Of a DNA stretch of 64,000 nucleotides, positions 1 to 9,241 are shown in pieces (the first letter of the stretch is position 1; each line of letters begins with the position of its first letter). The DNA is taken from assembly GCF_001299635.1 (NCBI RefSeq), contig NZ_JRHN01000038.1:310001-374000 (forward strand), read 5' to 3'. Position numbers and translations under genes: made by a program. Origin of the DNA: Clostridioides difficile. GTDB lineage: Bacteria; Bacillota; Clostridia; Peptostreptococcales; Peptostreptococcaceae. The notes below the pieces were generated by a model, which was given only the letters and a program-made list of their open reading frames with translations, was not told where the DNA came from and ran no database searches.

Positions 1-1
1 G

Positions 2-250
2 GGAGTTGTCGGAAGTATAAATTCTCTTGTAAGAAATTTAGGTCAAGTTATAGGTATTACCATTTCTACAACACTTTTATATAATTTTATGAGTATTAAG
101 GCTGGGTATAGGGTTAACGACTATATAATTGATAATGATAAAATATTTGTATTTGGAATGAGAAATGTTTATATTATTATTACACTTCTTTGCCTAATAG
201 GGGCACTATTAATTGGCTTTTATTTATTTAAGTATAATAAAAATGAATAA
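2..250 (+). CDS. MFS drug-efflux transporter, C-terminal fragment (starts before window)
   Basis: The reading frame is open from base 2 to a TAA at 248-250, giving about 82 residues. It reads as the end of a 14-helix (DHA2-type) drug:proton antiporter. A motif GSINSLVRNLGQVIGI leads into a helix, followed by a short charged loop and a last hydrophobic helix (about 20 residues) ending in the basic tail FKYNKNE. The N-terminal part lies outside the window, so the substrate cannot be judged. The family call rests on the GxxxxxxRNxGQxxG pattern, which is typical near the last helices of EmrB/QacA-like transporters. Confidence 0.6.
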   Translation, partial: GVVGSINSLVRNLGQVIGITISTTLLYNFMSIKAGYRVNDYIIDNDKIFVFGMRNVYIIITLLCLIGALLIGFYLFKYNKNE

Positions 251-415
251 TAGTTTTTTACAATTATCTTAAAGTTATAAGTATCTTAGAACTATGAATA
301 TATCATAGAGAACTTATTAAAATACTGACTTTGAATCAGATTAGTTTTAATATATTGATTTAAAAGTATTTTTATTAGTTTGACAAAACATATATTTTAT
401 TATAGTTTATAAATC

Positions 416-466
416 AAAAAGAAACAGGGTAAAATCTTTAACATAATTATACCCTGCTTCTTTTTT
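416..466. terminator. Bidirectional Rho-independent terminator
   Basis: A 13-bp stem (AAGAAACAGGGTA pairing with TACCCTGCTTCTT) has T-rich tails on both strands. It sits between the convergent ends of the MFS gene and clpB, so it can stop both transcripts. Confidence 0.75.
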
Positions 467-468
467 AA

Positions 469-3063
469 TTATTTAACTAAAACTTCAATATTTTCATCTT
501 TTCCATCTATAACTATAGTACATCCATCATATACTTCTCCAGCAATAAGTTTCTTTGCAATTACAGTTTCTAATGTATTTCCTATATATCTCTTAAGTGG
601 TCTTGCTCCATATACAGGGTCATAACCCTCTCTCACCATAACATCTTTAGCTGAATCTGTAACCTCAATAGTAATATCTTTTTCTTTTAATCTATTTTTT
701 AAATCTGTCATAAATATATCTATAATTTTCTTGATATTTTCTTGGTCTAGAGGCTTGAACATTATAATGTCATCTACTCTATTTAAAAACTCAGGTTTAA
801 ATCTGTGTTTCATTTCATTCATTACTAAGCTGTTAGTAGTCTCTGTTATATTTCCTCCTGCTTCTAATAGATAATTGCTTCCTATATTAGAAGTCATTAT
901 TATAAGAGTATTTTTGAAGTCCACAGTTTTACCCTTATTATCAGTAAGTCTACCATCATCCAATATTTGTAAAAACATATTAAATACATCCTCATGTGCT
1001 TTTTCTATCTCATCAAATAGTATTACAGAATAAGGAGCACGTCTAACTGCTTCTGTAAGTTGTCCTCCTTCCTCATATCCTACATATCCTGGAGGAGGTC
1101 CAACTAATCTCGATACAGCATGTTTTTCCATGTATTCAGACATATCAATTCTAATTATATTATCTTCACTATCAAATAAATTTCTAGCAAGAGTTTTTGC
1201 AAGCTCAGTTTTACCAACACCTGTAGGTCCTAAGAAAATAAATGAACCAATTGGCTTTCTTTCATCTTTTAGACCAGCTCTTGCACGTATTACTGCATTT
1301 GAAACCGCTGTAACTGCTTCATCTTGCCCTATAACCCTTTTGTGAAGCTCTTCTTCTAGTTTAAGTAATTTTTCTCTTTCACCTTCAACTAGTTTAGTTA
1401 CTGGTATACCTGTCCATTTTGATACAATACTAGATATTTCTTCTTCAGTAACTTCTTCCTTTAAAAGTGAATTTTCAGAACCATCTTTCATACTTTCTTC
1501 ATAGTTCTTTATTTGTTCTTCTAATTTAGGTATTTCACCATACTTAACCTCTGCTGCTTTATTGAAATCATATTCTCTCTCATATTTTTCAGCTTTACCT
1601 TTAGCTTCATCCAATTGAGATTTTAAGTTTTTAATATCTAATATTTGACTCTTTTCTTTTTCGTATTTAGCAGTCATTTCATCATTTTTAGATTTTAATT
1701 CCGCTATTTCCTTTTGAATATCATCCAATCTTGATTTACTCTTATCATCATTTTCTTTAAGTAATGCTTCTCTTTCAGTTTCTAGCATAAATAACTTTCT
1801 TCTTACAACATCCAATTCTGTTGGTAACGAATCTATTTCACTACGAATCATAGCTCCTGCTTCATCAATTAAATCAATTGCTTTGTCTGGTAAAAATCTA
1901 TCTTGTATATATCTATGAGAAAGTTTTGCTGCTGCTACAATAGCATTATCATGTATTCTTACTCCATGGTGTATCTCAAATCTTTCTTTTAAACCTCTAA
2001 GTATAGATATTGTATCTTCAACAGTAGGTTCTTCTGCAATTACAGGCTGAAAACGTCTTTCAAGTGCCTTATCTTTTTCTATATATTTTCTATATTCATC
2101 AAAAGTAGTTGCACCAATACAATTTAATTCACCTCTTGCAAGCATAGGCTTAATAAGATTACCTGCATCCATTGAACCTTCTGTTTTACCAGCTCCAACT
2201 ATAGTATGAATTTCATCTATAAATAATATAATCTTTCCATCAGAACTTTGAACTTCTTTTAAAACTGCCTTTAATCTTTCTTCAAATTCACCTCTATACT
2301 TTGCACCAGCAATTAATGCTCCCATATCAAGGGAAAATACAATTTTGTCTTTTAATCCTTCTGGTACATCGCCTCTTACAATTCTCTCTGCTAATCCTTC
2401 AACAATTGCAGTCTTACCTACACCTGGCTCACCAATTAATACAGGATTATTTTTAGTTCTTCTTGATAAAATTCTTATAATTCTTCTTATTTCTTCATCT
2501 CTTCCAATTACAGGGTCTAATTTATTTTTCTTAGCTAAATCTACTAGGTTTGTTCCATATCTAGCAAGTGCATCATATGTCCCTTCTGGGTCTTGTGTTT
2601 CTACTCTTTGGCTCCCTCTAACTTGTGATAAAACATTTAAAAAGTCATTTTTATTTATATTATATTGTTTTAATATTTTACCAACAATTGATTTTGATTC
2701 TGTTTCCATCATTGCAAGCATGACATGCTCTACACTTATATATGAATCTTTAAATTCTTTAGAAATACTCTCTGCCTTTATAAGTACTTCATTTATTTTT
2801 CTAGTAGCTGAAACTCCTTGTGAGTCAGCGCCTTCTCCATATACTTTTGGAAGCTTATCCAGTTCAGAATTTACAGTATTTCTCAAAGAATCAATTGATA
2901 TATTCATTTTTTCGATTATATTTGGTATTAATCCATCTTCTTGGTTAATAAGTGCTGAGAAAAGATGAATTACATCTACTTGTTGGTTGTGATTTTTTAC
3001 TGCTTCATTATAAGCCTCATTTAAACTTTTTTGAACTCTTAAAGTCATTTTTTCTACGTCCAT
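469..3063 (-). CDS. clpB: ATP-dependent protein disaggregase ClpB
   Basis: This is an 864-residue Hsp100 disaggregase, the usual ClpB length. It rescues aggregated proteins in the cytoplasm together with DnaK. The Clp N-domain (about 1-150) is followed by AAA module 1 with Walker A GEPGVGKT near residue 210 and Walker B ILFIDEIH near 280. A long charged coiled coil (about 410-530) is the M-domain that separates ClpB from ClpC and ClpA. AAA module 2 has GPTGVGKT near 610 and [11 protein letters not shown]. The start has a clean GAGGG ribosome site. No CIRCE element (TTAGCACTC-N9-GAGTGCTAA) or CtsR-type box is visible in the 36 bases upstream. The gene may therefore be read from the promoter of the RepL-like gene at 4.1 kb, or from an internal promoter I cannot recognise. 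Confidence 0.97.
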   Translation of the reverse strand: MDVEKMTLRVQKSLNEAYNEAVKNHNQQVDVIHLFSALINQEDGLIPNIIEKMNISIDSLRNTVNSELDKLPKVYGEGADSQGVSATRKINEVLIKAESISKEFKDSYISVEHVMLAMMETESKSIVGKILKQYNINKNDFLNVLSQVRGSQRVETQDPEGTYDALARYGTNLVDLAKKNKLDPVIGRDEEIRRIIRILSRRTKNNPVLIGEPGVGKTAIVEGLAERIVRGDVPEGLKDKIVFSLDMGALIAGAKYRGEFEERLKAVLKEVQSSDGKIILFIDEIHTIVGAGKTEGSMDAGNLIKPMLARGELNCIGATTFDEYRKYIEKDKALERRFQPVIAEEPTVEDTISILRGLKERFEIHHGVRIHDNAIVAAAKLSHRYIQDRFLPDKAIDLIDEAGAMIRSEIDSLPTELDVVRRKLFMLETEREALLKENDDKSKSRLDDIQKEIAELKSKNDEMTAKYEKEKSQILDIKNLKSQLDEAKGKAEKYEREYDFNKAAEVKYGEIPKLEEQIKNYEESMKDGSENSLLKEEVTEEEISSIVSKWTGIPVTKLVEGEREKLLKLEEELHKRVIGQDEAVTAVSNAVIRARAGLKDERKPIGSFIFLGPTGVGKTELAKTLARNLFDSEDNIIRIDMSEYMEKHAVSRLVGPPPGYVGYEEGGQLTEAVRRAPYSVILFDEIEKAHEDVFNMFLQILDDGRLTDNKGKTVDFKNTLIIMTSNIGSNYLLEAGGNITETTNSLVMNEMKHRFKPEFLNRVDDIIMFKPLDQENIKKIIDIFMTDLKNRLKEKDITIEVTDSAKDVMVREGYDPVYGARPLKRYIGNTLETVIAKKLIAGEVYDGCTIVIDGKDENIEVLVK

Positions 3064-3099
3064 ATAAATCCCTCCATTTTAATATTATATCCAAATAAA

Positions 3100-3696
3100 T
3101 TAAATTCTCTCATTTATGATTATTGATTTCCTAAGCTCCAAAAGACTATCGAGTAAATTCTCATTTTTTTGCATGTCAAAACTTAACGTTAGATTAAAAG
3201 TTTCATCTGAATTAAAAAAATCAAATACTTCTTTTGATTTTGCCCTTAAGTATAAATCTTCATCTATAAGTCTTTTTTCACCAATTAATAAATATTGACA
3301 TTTATCTATAAAACTCTTTCTAAAATCAATAGTATATAGATTTTCTAAAATATTATATTGATAAATAGCAATATTGTTAAACACTTTTAATATGTTTGAA
3401 TTTACAAAATTGTAAATTTGATTATCGTTATACAGTGATATTTGTTCATATATATACTCCCTAAATAAAGGATGAATGTTTTGTTTAAGTTTTAAAGTGA
3501 CTTCGGCTGGTATTTCAAAATAAAGCTTCCAGTACCTAGAATTATTTTTTTCTAATATAAAAGCTACTCTATTTAAACTAGCACGACTAATCTCTTTTAG
3601 TGTACAATCAAAATTGTAGTGTCTTAAACTAGTTTTTTCATTCTCAAATACATAATCAAACCACTGTAGAACATTTCTATCAAGTTTTAAACTCAT
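3100..3696 (-). CDS. Protein of unknown function, next to RepL-like gene
   Basis: A 198-residue soluble, charged protein with no signal peptide or membrane segment that I can see. I do not recognise its family. It lies 16 bases downstream of the RepL-like gene and 36 bases upstream of clpB, all on the minus strand, so the three are probably cotranscribed. An AAGGAAGAAGG ribosome site precedes the ATG. The pairing with a plasmid-type replication protein suggests a plasmid or mobile-element origin, but that is inference from context only. Confidence 0.6.
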   Translation of the reverse strand: MSLKLDRNVLQWFDYVFENEKTSLRHYNFDCTLKEISRASLNRVAFILEKNNSRYWKLYFEIPAEVTLKLKQNIHPLFREYIYEQISLYNDNQIYNFVNSNILKVFNNIAIYQYNILENLYTIDFRKSFIDKCQYLLIGEKRLIDEDLYLRAKSKEVFDFFNSDETFNLTLSFDMQKNENLLDSLLELRKSIIINERI

Positions 3697-3712
3697 ATAA
3701 AAACCTTCTTCC

Positions 3713-4057
3713 TTATTTACTAACCTTACTAGGTCTTTTTATCTCATTATATTCTGCTAATAAACTTTCTTTATCAGCTCTACTACCTTTATAAGCTATA
3801 TGTGGATTTATCATATACTCCCCATTTTTCACTCTCTGTAAAAAATCCATTTTTTTCAATTCTGTAAACAATGAAGATAAAGAAGTTTTTGGATATTCAA
3901 GTTCACAAGATAATTCATGTAGTGTTTTTCTAATCTTATTATTTTTATCCATAGAGTTTATTAATTTTAATGGAATTAAATCTCTTTTAGTATACATTCC
4001 TTCTACTACTTTAATATAATTTTTAAAGCAAATATTCATATATTTACTTTTATTCAT
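3713..4057 (-). CDS. Plasmid replication RepL-like winged-helix protein
   Basis: 114 residues from the ATG at 4057. The central part looks like a winged helix (about 45-80). The ending NGEYMINPHIAYKGS followed by a leucine- and tyrosine-containing tail matches the pattern at the C-terminus of firmicute plasmid RepL proteins (NGxYxINPxxxxKG). The ATG at 4057 has no ribosome site. The frame stays open 23 codons further upstream to an ATA at 4126-4124. That ATA sits 9 bases after a good AAGGAGAG, giving an N-terminus IFNLDKTLKKDLNQ. Either translation starts at a non-standard codon or the original start was mutated. The family call is moderate. A chromosomal remnant of an integrated plasmid is the likely origin. 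Confidence 0.55.
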   Translation of the reverse strand: MNKSKYMNICFKNYIKVVEGMYTKRDLIPLKLINSMDKNNKIRKTLHELSCELEYPKTSLSSLFTELKKMDFLQRVKNGEYMINPHIAYKGSRADKESLLAEYNEIKRPSKVSK

Positions 4058-4162
4058 AACTAAATCTTTACTCTCTGTATATTCCTGATTTAGGTCTTTT
4101 TTTAATGTCTTATCTAAATTAAATATCTCTTATCACTCTCCTTACCTCTAATTGATAATATA

Positions 4163-4191
4163 AATATATTACAAAAAAATATGTATGTCAA
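4163..4191 (-). promoter_or_regulatory. Sigma-A promoter for RepL-like/unknown/clpB transcript
   Basis: On the minus strand TTGACA (4191-4186) is followed after exactly 17 bases by TATATT (4168-4163). It faces the RepL-like gene. Confidence 0.6.
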
Positions 4192-4206
4192 AAGTAAGAA
4201 TGCAAG

Positions 4207-4252
4207 AAGTTTAGCTCTAGACTAAACTTTTGTTTACCTATAAGCTAAACTT
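4207..4252. repeat. Inverted AAGTTTAG repeats upstream of RepL-like gene
   Basis: AAGTTTAGCT at 4207-4216 pairs perfectly with AGCTAAACTT at 4243-4252. A third copy, CTAAACTT, lies between them, forming AAGTTTAG-N7-CTAAACTT. The spacing upstream of the promoter of a replication-type gene suggests a binding site for a regulator or initiator. The function is not known. Confidence 0.45.
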
Positions 4253-4411
4253 TATTACGTTTTTAAATTAGCATTTCCAATTTATTGGTAACATTTTAGA
4301 ACAATATTTATAAATTTTTTTTAAAATTTTAATACATCAAAAAAAACTAGTATCTTATAAAATACTTTTTTCAAATATATATATTTCAAATTCCTTTTTT
4401 TCTAAAAACAG

Positions 4412-4461
4412 TTGACATATTATATATATATTTATATAATGTGTATATACTATATATACAC
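4412..4461 (+). promoter_or_regulatory. Consensus promoter with GntR/YtrA-type operator
   Basis: TTGACA (4412-4417), a 17-base spacer and TATAAT (4435-4440) make a consensus promoter. It is immediately followed by a near-perfect palindrome at 4441-4461 with arms GTGTATATA and TATATACAC around 3 bases. The YtrA subfamily of GntR regulators is known to bind GTGTA..TACAC palindromes. A site over the transcription start would repress the operon, and the regulator is its first gene. Confidence 0.8.
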
Positions 4462-4478
4462 TTTAAGGAGGTGTTTTG

Positions 4479-4853
4479 TTGAATATAGTTATTAGTAATT
4501 CAAGTGGAAAGCCAATATATGAACAAATTACTACACAAATTAAAAGTATGATTATAAGTGGAGAATTACCAGAAGGGTCAGCTCTTCCAAGTATGAGACT
4601 ATTGGCAAAGGAACTTAGAATAAGCGTGATTACTACAAAACGAGCATATAGTGATTTAGAACGTGATGGATTTATTGAGACAGTTACTGGTAAAGGTAGC
4701 TTTGTATCTAGTAAAAACATGGATTTTGTGAAAGAAGAGCAATTTCGTTTAATTGAAGAGTATCTACAAAAAGCAGTTGATACAGCTAAAAGTAGTGGTA
4801 TTACATATGACGAACTAAAAGATATTTTACTTTTATTATATAAGGGAGAATGA
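4479..4853 (+). CDS. GntR-family regulator, YtrA subfamily
   Basis: A short (124-residue) GntR protein with a winged-helix domain. Motifs PIYEQITTQIKSMIISGELPEG and LPSMRLLAKELRIS cover the DNA-reading helices. Only a short tail follows, as in YtrA members that lack a large effector domain. It heads a regulator-ATPase-permease operon and very likely represses it through the palindrome at 4441-4461. The start is a TTG; two in-frame TTGs lie at 4476 and 4479, and I chose 4479 because it sits 7 bases after AAGGAGG. The stop overlaps the region of the next start, indicating translational coupling. Confidence 0.85.
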   Translation: MNIVISNSSGKPIYEQITTQIKSMIISGELPEGSALPSMRLLAKELRISVITTKRAYSDLERDGFIETVTGKGSFVSSKNMDFVKEEQFRLIEEYLQKAVDTAKSSGITYDELKDILLLLYKGE

Positions 4854-4858
4854 TAATT

Positions 4859-5713
4859 ATGGATGCAATAACTATAAAAAACTTAAATAAAACTTATAAA
4901 GATTTTAGTCTACAAAATGTATCTTTTTCAGTACCAAAAGGAAGCATAATGGGATTTGTAGGTGAAAATGGTGCAGGAAAAACTACTACATTAAAAGCAA
5001 TTTTAAATTTAATTTCTTATGATAGTGGAAATATAGAAATATTTGGTCTTGATAACAAAAAAAATGAAAAAGAAATTAAGGAACAAATTGGTGTTGTATT
5101 TGAAGGAAGTAATTTTCATGAAAATTTAAATCTAGATAATGTATCAAAAATTATGAGTAAAATCTATAAAAATTGGAATCATGCATTATTCAAAGACTAT
5201 TTAAAAAAGTTGAGAGTTCCAGAGAATAAGCTAATTAAGGAGTTTTCAAAGGGTAACAAAATGAAACTTAGTATTGCTGTAGCTTTATCACATAATCCAA
5301 AATTATTAATTCTAGATGAAGCAACTAGTTCACTTGACCCTATTGTTCGTGAAGAAATATTGGATATATTTTTAGATTTTATACAAGATGAAGAACACTC
5401 TATTATTTTATCTTCACATATTACAAGTGATTTAGATAAAATAGCAGACTATATTACATTTATACATAAAGGTAAAATAGTCTTTAGTGAAAATAAGGAT
5501 GAATTAATTAATAATATGGGAATTTTAAAATGCAAACCTACTGATTTTGATAATATTTCAAAAGAAGATTACTCATATTATCGTAAAAGCCAATTTGGAT
5601 ATGAAGTACTTCTTAATGATAAATATAGATTTATAGCAAAACATCCAAACTTTGTAGTTGATAATACGTCTATAGAAGAAATTATGTTATTTTATGTGAG
5701 AGGTGATAAATAA
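4859..5713 (+). CDS. ABC transporter ATP-binding protein
   Basis: The ATPase subunit of a two-gene exporter, about 284 residues. Walker A is GENGAGKTT, the Q-loop lies near GVVFEGSNF, the signature is degenerate (EFSKGNKMKLS instead of LSGGQ), Walker B is LLILDEATSSLDP and the switch histidine is in SSHIT. A C-terminal extension of about 80 residues follows, as in YtrB/BcrA-like ATPases. An ATG at 4850 overlaps the GntR stop, but the ATG at 4859 is 10 bases after GGGAG and is preferred. Together with the permease it probably confers efflux of an envelope-active compound; the substrate is unknown. Confidence 0.9.
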   Translation: MDAITIKNLNKTYKDFSLQNVSFSVPKGSIMGFVGENGAGKTTTLKAILNLISYDSGNIEIFGLDNKKNEKEIKEQIGVVFEGSNFHENLNLDNVSKIMSKIYKNWNHALFKDYLKKLRVPENKLIKEFSKGNKMKLSIAVALSHNPKLLILDEATSSLDPIVREEILDIFLDFIQDEEHSIILSSHITSDLDKIADYITFIHKGKIVFSENKDELINNMGILKCKPTDFDNISKEDYSYYRKSQFGYEVLLNDKYRFIAKHPNFVVDNTSIEEIMLFYVRGDK

Positions 5714-6351
5714 TGAAAGGCTTAATTTTAAAAGATTTAATTAATTTAAAAGGCAATATAAAATTTCTACTTTTATTTGTAATTATGTTTGGGCTTATAT
5801 CTTCTTTTGGAGGAGGAGATGCTAATAATCTTGTGGGTATTATTGTAGTCCTATGTACAACAATGATTGTTTCAACATTCTCATATGATGATTTAAATAA
5901 ATGGGATAGTTATGTACTTACAATGCCTATTAAGCGTAATGATATTGTACTAAGTAAATATTTGACTATGTTAATATTTAGCTTTGTAGGTGTATTGGTT
6001 TCACTTATACTTAGTATCATTATTGGTTATTTTAAACATAATTTTATATTAAGTGAAACTCTACTTATTAATGCATTAGTCTTATCTATTTCAATATGTT
6101 TTGGTAGTCTTATCTTACCACTTGTTTATAAATTTGGTACAGAAAAAGCTCGTGTATTAATGATTTTATGTTTTTTAGTTCCAACATTACTTTTATTAGT
6201 TTCTAAAAATATTCTAGAAACTATTAGTTCACCTCTTTCACTAGAAATTATATTTAATACACTATTATATTCTCTTCCATTTATTGCTATATTGCTATTT
6301 GTAATTTCATATTTTATATCATCAAAAATTTATAGCAAAAAAGAAATATAA
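5713..6351 (+). CDS. ABC-2 type transporter permease
   Basis: 212 residues with six hydrophobic segments (about 15-35, 37-58, 82-105, 115-137, 147-166 and 186-206). The motif YDDLNKWDSYVLTMPIKRNDIV between the second and third helices is characteristic of the ABC-2 membrane family found beside GntR/YtrA regulators. Its ATG overlaps the ATPase stop by one base (TAATG), so the two are coupled. It forms the membrane part of the exporter. Confidence 0.87.
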   Translation: MKGLILKDLINLKGNIKFLLLFVIMFGLISSFGGGDANNLVGIIVVLCTTMIVSTFSYDDLNKWDSYVLTMPIKRNDIVLSKYLTMLIFSFVGVLVSLILSIIIGYFKHNFILSETLLINALVLSISICFGSLILPLVYKFGTEKARVLMILCFLVPTLLLLVSKNILETISSPLSLEIIFNTLLYSLPFIAILLFVISYFISSKIYSKKEI

Positions 6352-6399
6352 AATATTTTATATGGGTTTTTATTTAAACTGTTTAAGTAAGATTTTATT

Positions 6400-6438
6400 A
6401 AAAATACTATCAATTTTGTTTTGATAGTATTTTATTTT
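6400..6438 (+). terminator. Rho-independent terminator of GntR-ABC operon
   Basis: AAAATACTATCAA (6401-6413) pairs with TTGATAGTATTTT (6421-6433), followed by ATTTTTA. It lies 50 bases after the permease. Confidence 0.85.
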
Positions 6439-6832
6439 TATGTCTTATATCTACTCGGTATTATATTTTGAATATTTATCTTTAATAATACTTTACTCTT
6501 TTATCAGTATATTCATTCAACATGATATTCATATAAATTTAATTATTAATTACATTCTTGAATCTAAAAACAAGACTCTTTTTAAAAATAATTCTTATAC
6601 ACAGTAAATTAAATTATTTTAATACTTAATTCCCAAAATCACTAAATTTATTAATCATTATTAATAGAATTAAAGCTCTATTTTGTTTTTAAAAATTTTA
6701 ATCTTGATAATATAAAGTTAAAAATAAATTTTCTTAATTTGACATCAGCATAAATGACTATTAGAATAATGTTAAACTAGAGTATTTCAATTGTTCTAGA
6801 TAAAAAATGAAAATAAATAAAAGATTGTATAA

Positions 6833-6958
6833 GGAGACAGTTCAAACACGGAATTAGAAATTACAGAAAAAGTAGAAAAGCAAGATGAGGATGTTATTTT
6901 TCAAGGATTATTAGAATATAACCTTACTAATCTTGAAAATAAAAAAATACATATTTAG
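6833..6958 (+). pseudogene. Possible acetyltransferase N-terminal remnant without start codon
   Basis: About 41 codons read as TELEITEKVEKQDEDVIFQG and then LLEYNLTNLENKK before TAG. This resembles the first segment of some GNAT proteins (...GLxEYNLxxL...), but there is no start codon and the frame is closed by a stop on the 5' side. An AAGGAG lies at its head, so it looks like a real gene beginning that lost its body. The sequence between 6439 and 6832 shows nothing else I can identify. Confidence 0.3.
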
Positions 6959-6967
6959 GAGGTACAC

Positions 6968-8185
6968 ATGCTAGGTCAAAAATGTATGAATTATCTGCAA
7001 ACATTAGGAAAAATAAGTTCAACAACAAATGGTCTTACAAGACTTATATTAACTGATGAACATAAAAAATCTATTGATTTAATAAGTTCATGGATGAAAG
7101 ATTTGAATCTTGATATTGAAATTGATGATATTGGAAATGTCATAGGTACATATAAATCTAATATTCCAAATGCCCCTACATTAGTAGTTGCATCTCATCA
7201 AGATAGTGTAAAATGTGGAGGTATATTTGATGGTATGCTAGGAATAATAGTCCCTTTAATTGGACTTGAAGAGTCAAGAAACAAGAATAAATCTTATCCT
7301 TTCAACATTAAGCTAGTTGCCTTCGCCGAAGAGGAAGGAACTAGATTTGAAACATCTTTAATGGGAAGTAAAGTTTTTGCTGGCACTTTTAAAGAGAATC
7401 TTCTTAAATCTGTTGATGAAAATGGAATTACACTTGAAGAAGCTGTAACAAAGTTTGGATTTAATACTAAAAACTTAATAAATTTACATCCTAGAAAAGA
7501 TATAGATGCGTATTTAGAATTTCATATTGAACAAGGACCTGTCTTAGAAAATGAATCTCTTCCTGCTGGAATTGTATCAAGTATTACAGGATTTAAAAGT
7601 TTTAAGATATCAGTAAACGGTAAATCTGGACATGCTGGTACGCTACCAATGGATATGAGATTTGATGCTGGATGTTGTGCTTGCGAATGTGTGTTAGCCA
7701 TTGAAAATATAGCTAGAATGACTACTAATTTAGTTGCTACTGTTGGAAAGATGAATTTCTATCCATCTTCATCAAATGTAGTACCTGAAAGGGTTGAATT
7801 TACCCTTGATGTACGTTCTTGTTCTCAAGAAGTTCTTGATAGTTCAGTAGAAAAGATATTCAACGAAATATCTCATATATGTGAGGATAGAAAGCTTAAT
7901 TATACAAGTGAACTTTCTTTTGAAAATGTTCCTGTACCATGTTCTGATAAAATAACTAAAACTATAGAAAAAAGTTTTATAGACTTAAATCTTAATCCTT
8001 TTTATATTTACAGTGGAGCTGGTCATGATGCTCAAGAAATGGACAATATAACTGATATTGGTATGGTATTTATAAGATGCGCTGGAGGAATAAGTCATAA
8101 TCCTGACGAAAGTGTTTCTGTAGATGATTTAGATATTGCTGTAAAAATATTTTTAAAAATATTAGATAATCTCGATTTAAAATAA
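6968..8185 (+). CDS. M20-family amidase/hydantoinase-carbamoylase (AllC-like)
   Basis: 405 residues, matching Zn-dependent amidases that hydrolyse N-carbamoyl amino acids, ureidoglycolate-type substrates or allantoate. Metal-site motifs are in order: ASHQDSV (His), GGIFDGMLG (bridging Asp), AFAEEEGTRF (Glu-Glu), LEFHIEQGP (His near 190) and SGAGHDAQEM (His near 355). The GHAGTLPMDMR lid motif is present. A GGAGG ribosome site precedes the ATG. It is followed after about 165 bases by a racemase-family gene, a pairing seen in hydantoin or N-carbamoyl amino-acid breakdown. The exact substrate cannot be set from sequence. Confidence 0.88.
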   Translation: MLGQKCMNYLQTLGKISSTTNGLTRLILTDEHKKSIDLISSWMKDLNLDIEIDDIGNVIGTYKSNIPNAPTLVVASHQDSVKCGGIFDGMLGIIVPLIGLEESRNKNKSYPFNIKLVAFAEEEGTRFETSLMGSKVFAGTFKENLLKSVDENGITLEEAVTKFGFNTKNLINLHPRKDIDAYLEFHIEQGPVLENESLPAGIVSSITGFKSFKISVNGKSGHAGTLPMDMRFDAGCCACECVLAIENIARMTTNLVATVGKMNFYPSSSNVVPERVEFTLDVRSCSQEVLDSSVEKIFNEISHICEDRKLNYTSELSFENVPVPCSDKITKTIEKSFIDLNLNPFYIYSGAGHDAQEMDNITDIGMVFIRCAGGISHNPDESVSVDDLDIAVKIFLKILDNLDLK

Positions 8186-8351
8186 TTTTATACCAGAAAA
8201 AATACACAATTAAAGCATATTATCATTACTTACCTTATGCTATATAATTGTATTATATTATCTATTATAAAAGCAGACTTTTATACTATTATATAACCAG
8301 TTTTGATATTTTATACCTAAGATAAATTTGTACATTAAGGAGATAATTTTT

Positions 8352-9050
8352 ATGGATGAAAAATTAATTGGAATTTTAGCTGGAATGGGCCCAAGGTCAA
8401 CTGCACCATTTGTGGATTTAGTTATTGATGAATGTCAATCACAATATGGAGCAAAATATGATGATGAGTTCCCAAAGATGATGATATATTCCTTACCTAC
8501 TCCATTTTACATTGACCGTTCAATAAACCATGAACTTATGAAACAAACTATTATTGATGGTTTGCAAAAACTTGAATCAATTGGAGTAAATTTTATTGCT
8601 ATGCCATGTAATTCAGCACATATATACTTTAAAGAATTAAAAGAATCAATTAATATACCACTGTTAAACATTGTAGAAGAAACCATTAAGAAACTTCCTA
8701 CTGTCTCACAAAAAGTAACCCTTTTTTCAACTAAATCAACGTTTGAATCTACAATTTATCAAGAGGGCATACTACATAATGGGCATGAGTTTATATTTAA
8801 AGATGAATGGCAGAAAAAATTAAATACTCTTATTCAAAATATAAAAACAGATAAAGGAAACCCATATAATATTGATATTTGGAATGAACTTATTGAAGAT
8901 GTGAAAAAATAATCTATTAAAAATATAATAATTGCTTGTACTGATTTAAATGTAGTTTTAGAAAAATCTCATTCTTCAATTAATATTATCGATTCATCAA
9001 AATGTTTAGCTGAAGCAGTTATCAATAAATATCTAAAACTAGCTAAATAA
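8352..9050 (+). pseudogene. Aspartate/hydantoin racemase-family gene with in-frame stop
   Basis: The protein begins MDEKLIGILAGMGPRSTAPF with ATG 9 bases after AAGGAG; an upstream TTG at 8328 overlaps this site and is unlikely. The first catalytic cysteine is in MPCNSAH. Translation stops at TAA 8910-8912 after ...DVKK, but the same frame continues SIKNIIIACTDL with the second catalytic cysteine and runs to TAA at 9048-9050. A full-length family member would end there (about 232 codons). The disruption is therefore a nonsense change and not a frameshift. The 186-residue truncated product lacks the second catalytic cysteine and should be inactive. A sequencing error at that codon cannot be excluded. 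Confidence 0.75.
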
Positions 9051-9179
9051 ATTTTTAGATACTATATTTTAGAAAAGATACAAGTTGTTTGTTTAGTTAA
9101 AAAAATATAAACCTATAGTTTTATATTTTAGTTCTTTGATGATATAAAATTTAACTATATATTATAGTATTTTAATAGA

Positions 9180-9208
9180 AAAGGATACCAAGATTGGTAT
9201 CCTTTTTA
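9180..9208. terminator. Bidirectional terminator between racemase and lipoprotein
   Basis: AAAAGGATACCA, a 4-base loop, then TGGTATCCTTTTT. The U-runs serve both converging genes. Confidence 0.8.
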
Positions 9209-9241
9209 AATATTTTTCTATTTATTACATTTAAGATTATA

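Noticed and set aside
2345-2968. A 207-codon open frame on the plus strand inside clpB
   Set aside because: It is the antisense shadow of a highly conserved ClpB coding region and has no ribosome site or domain.
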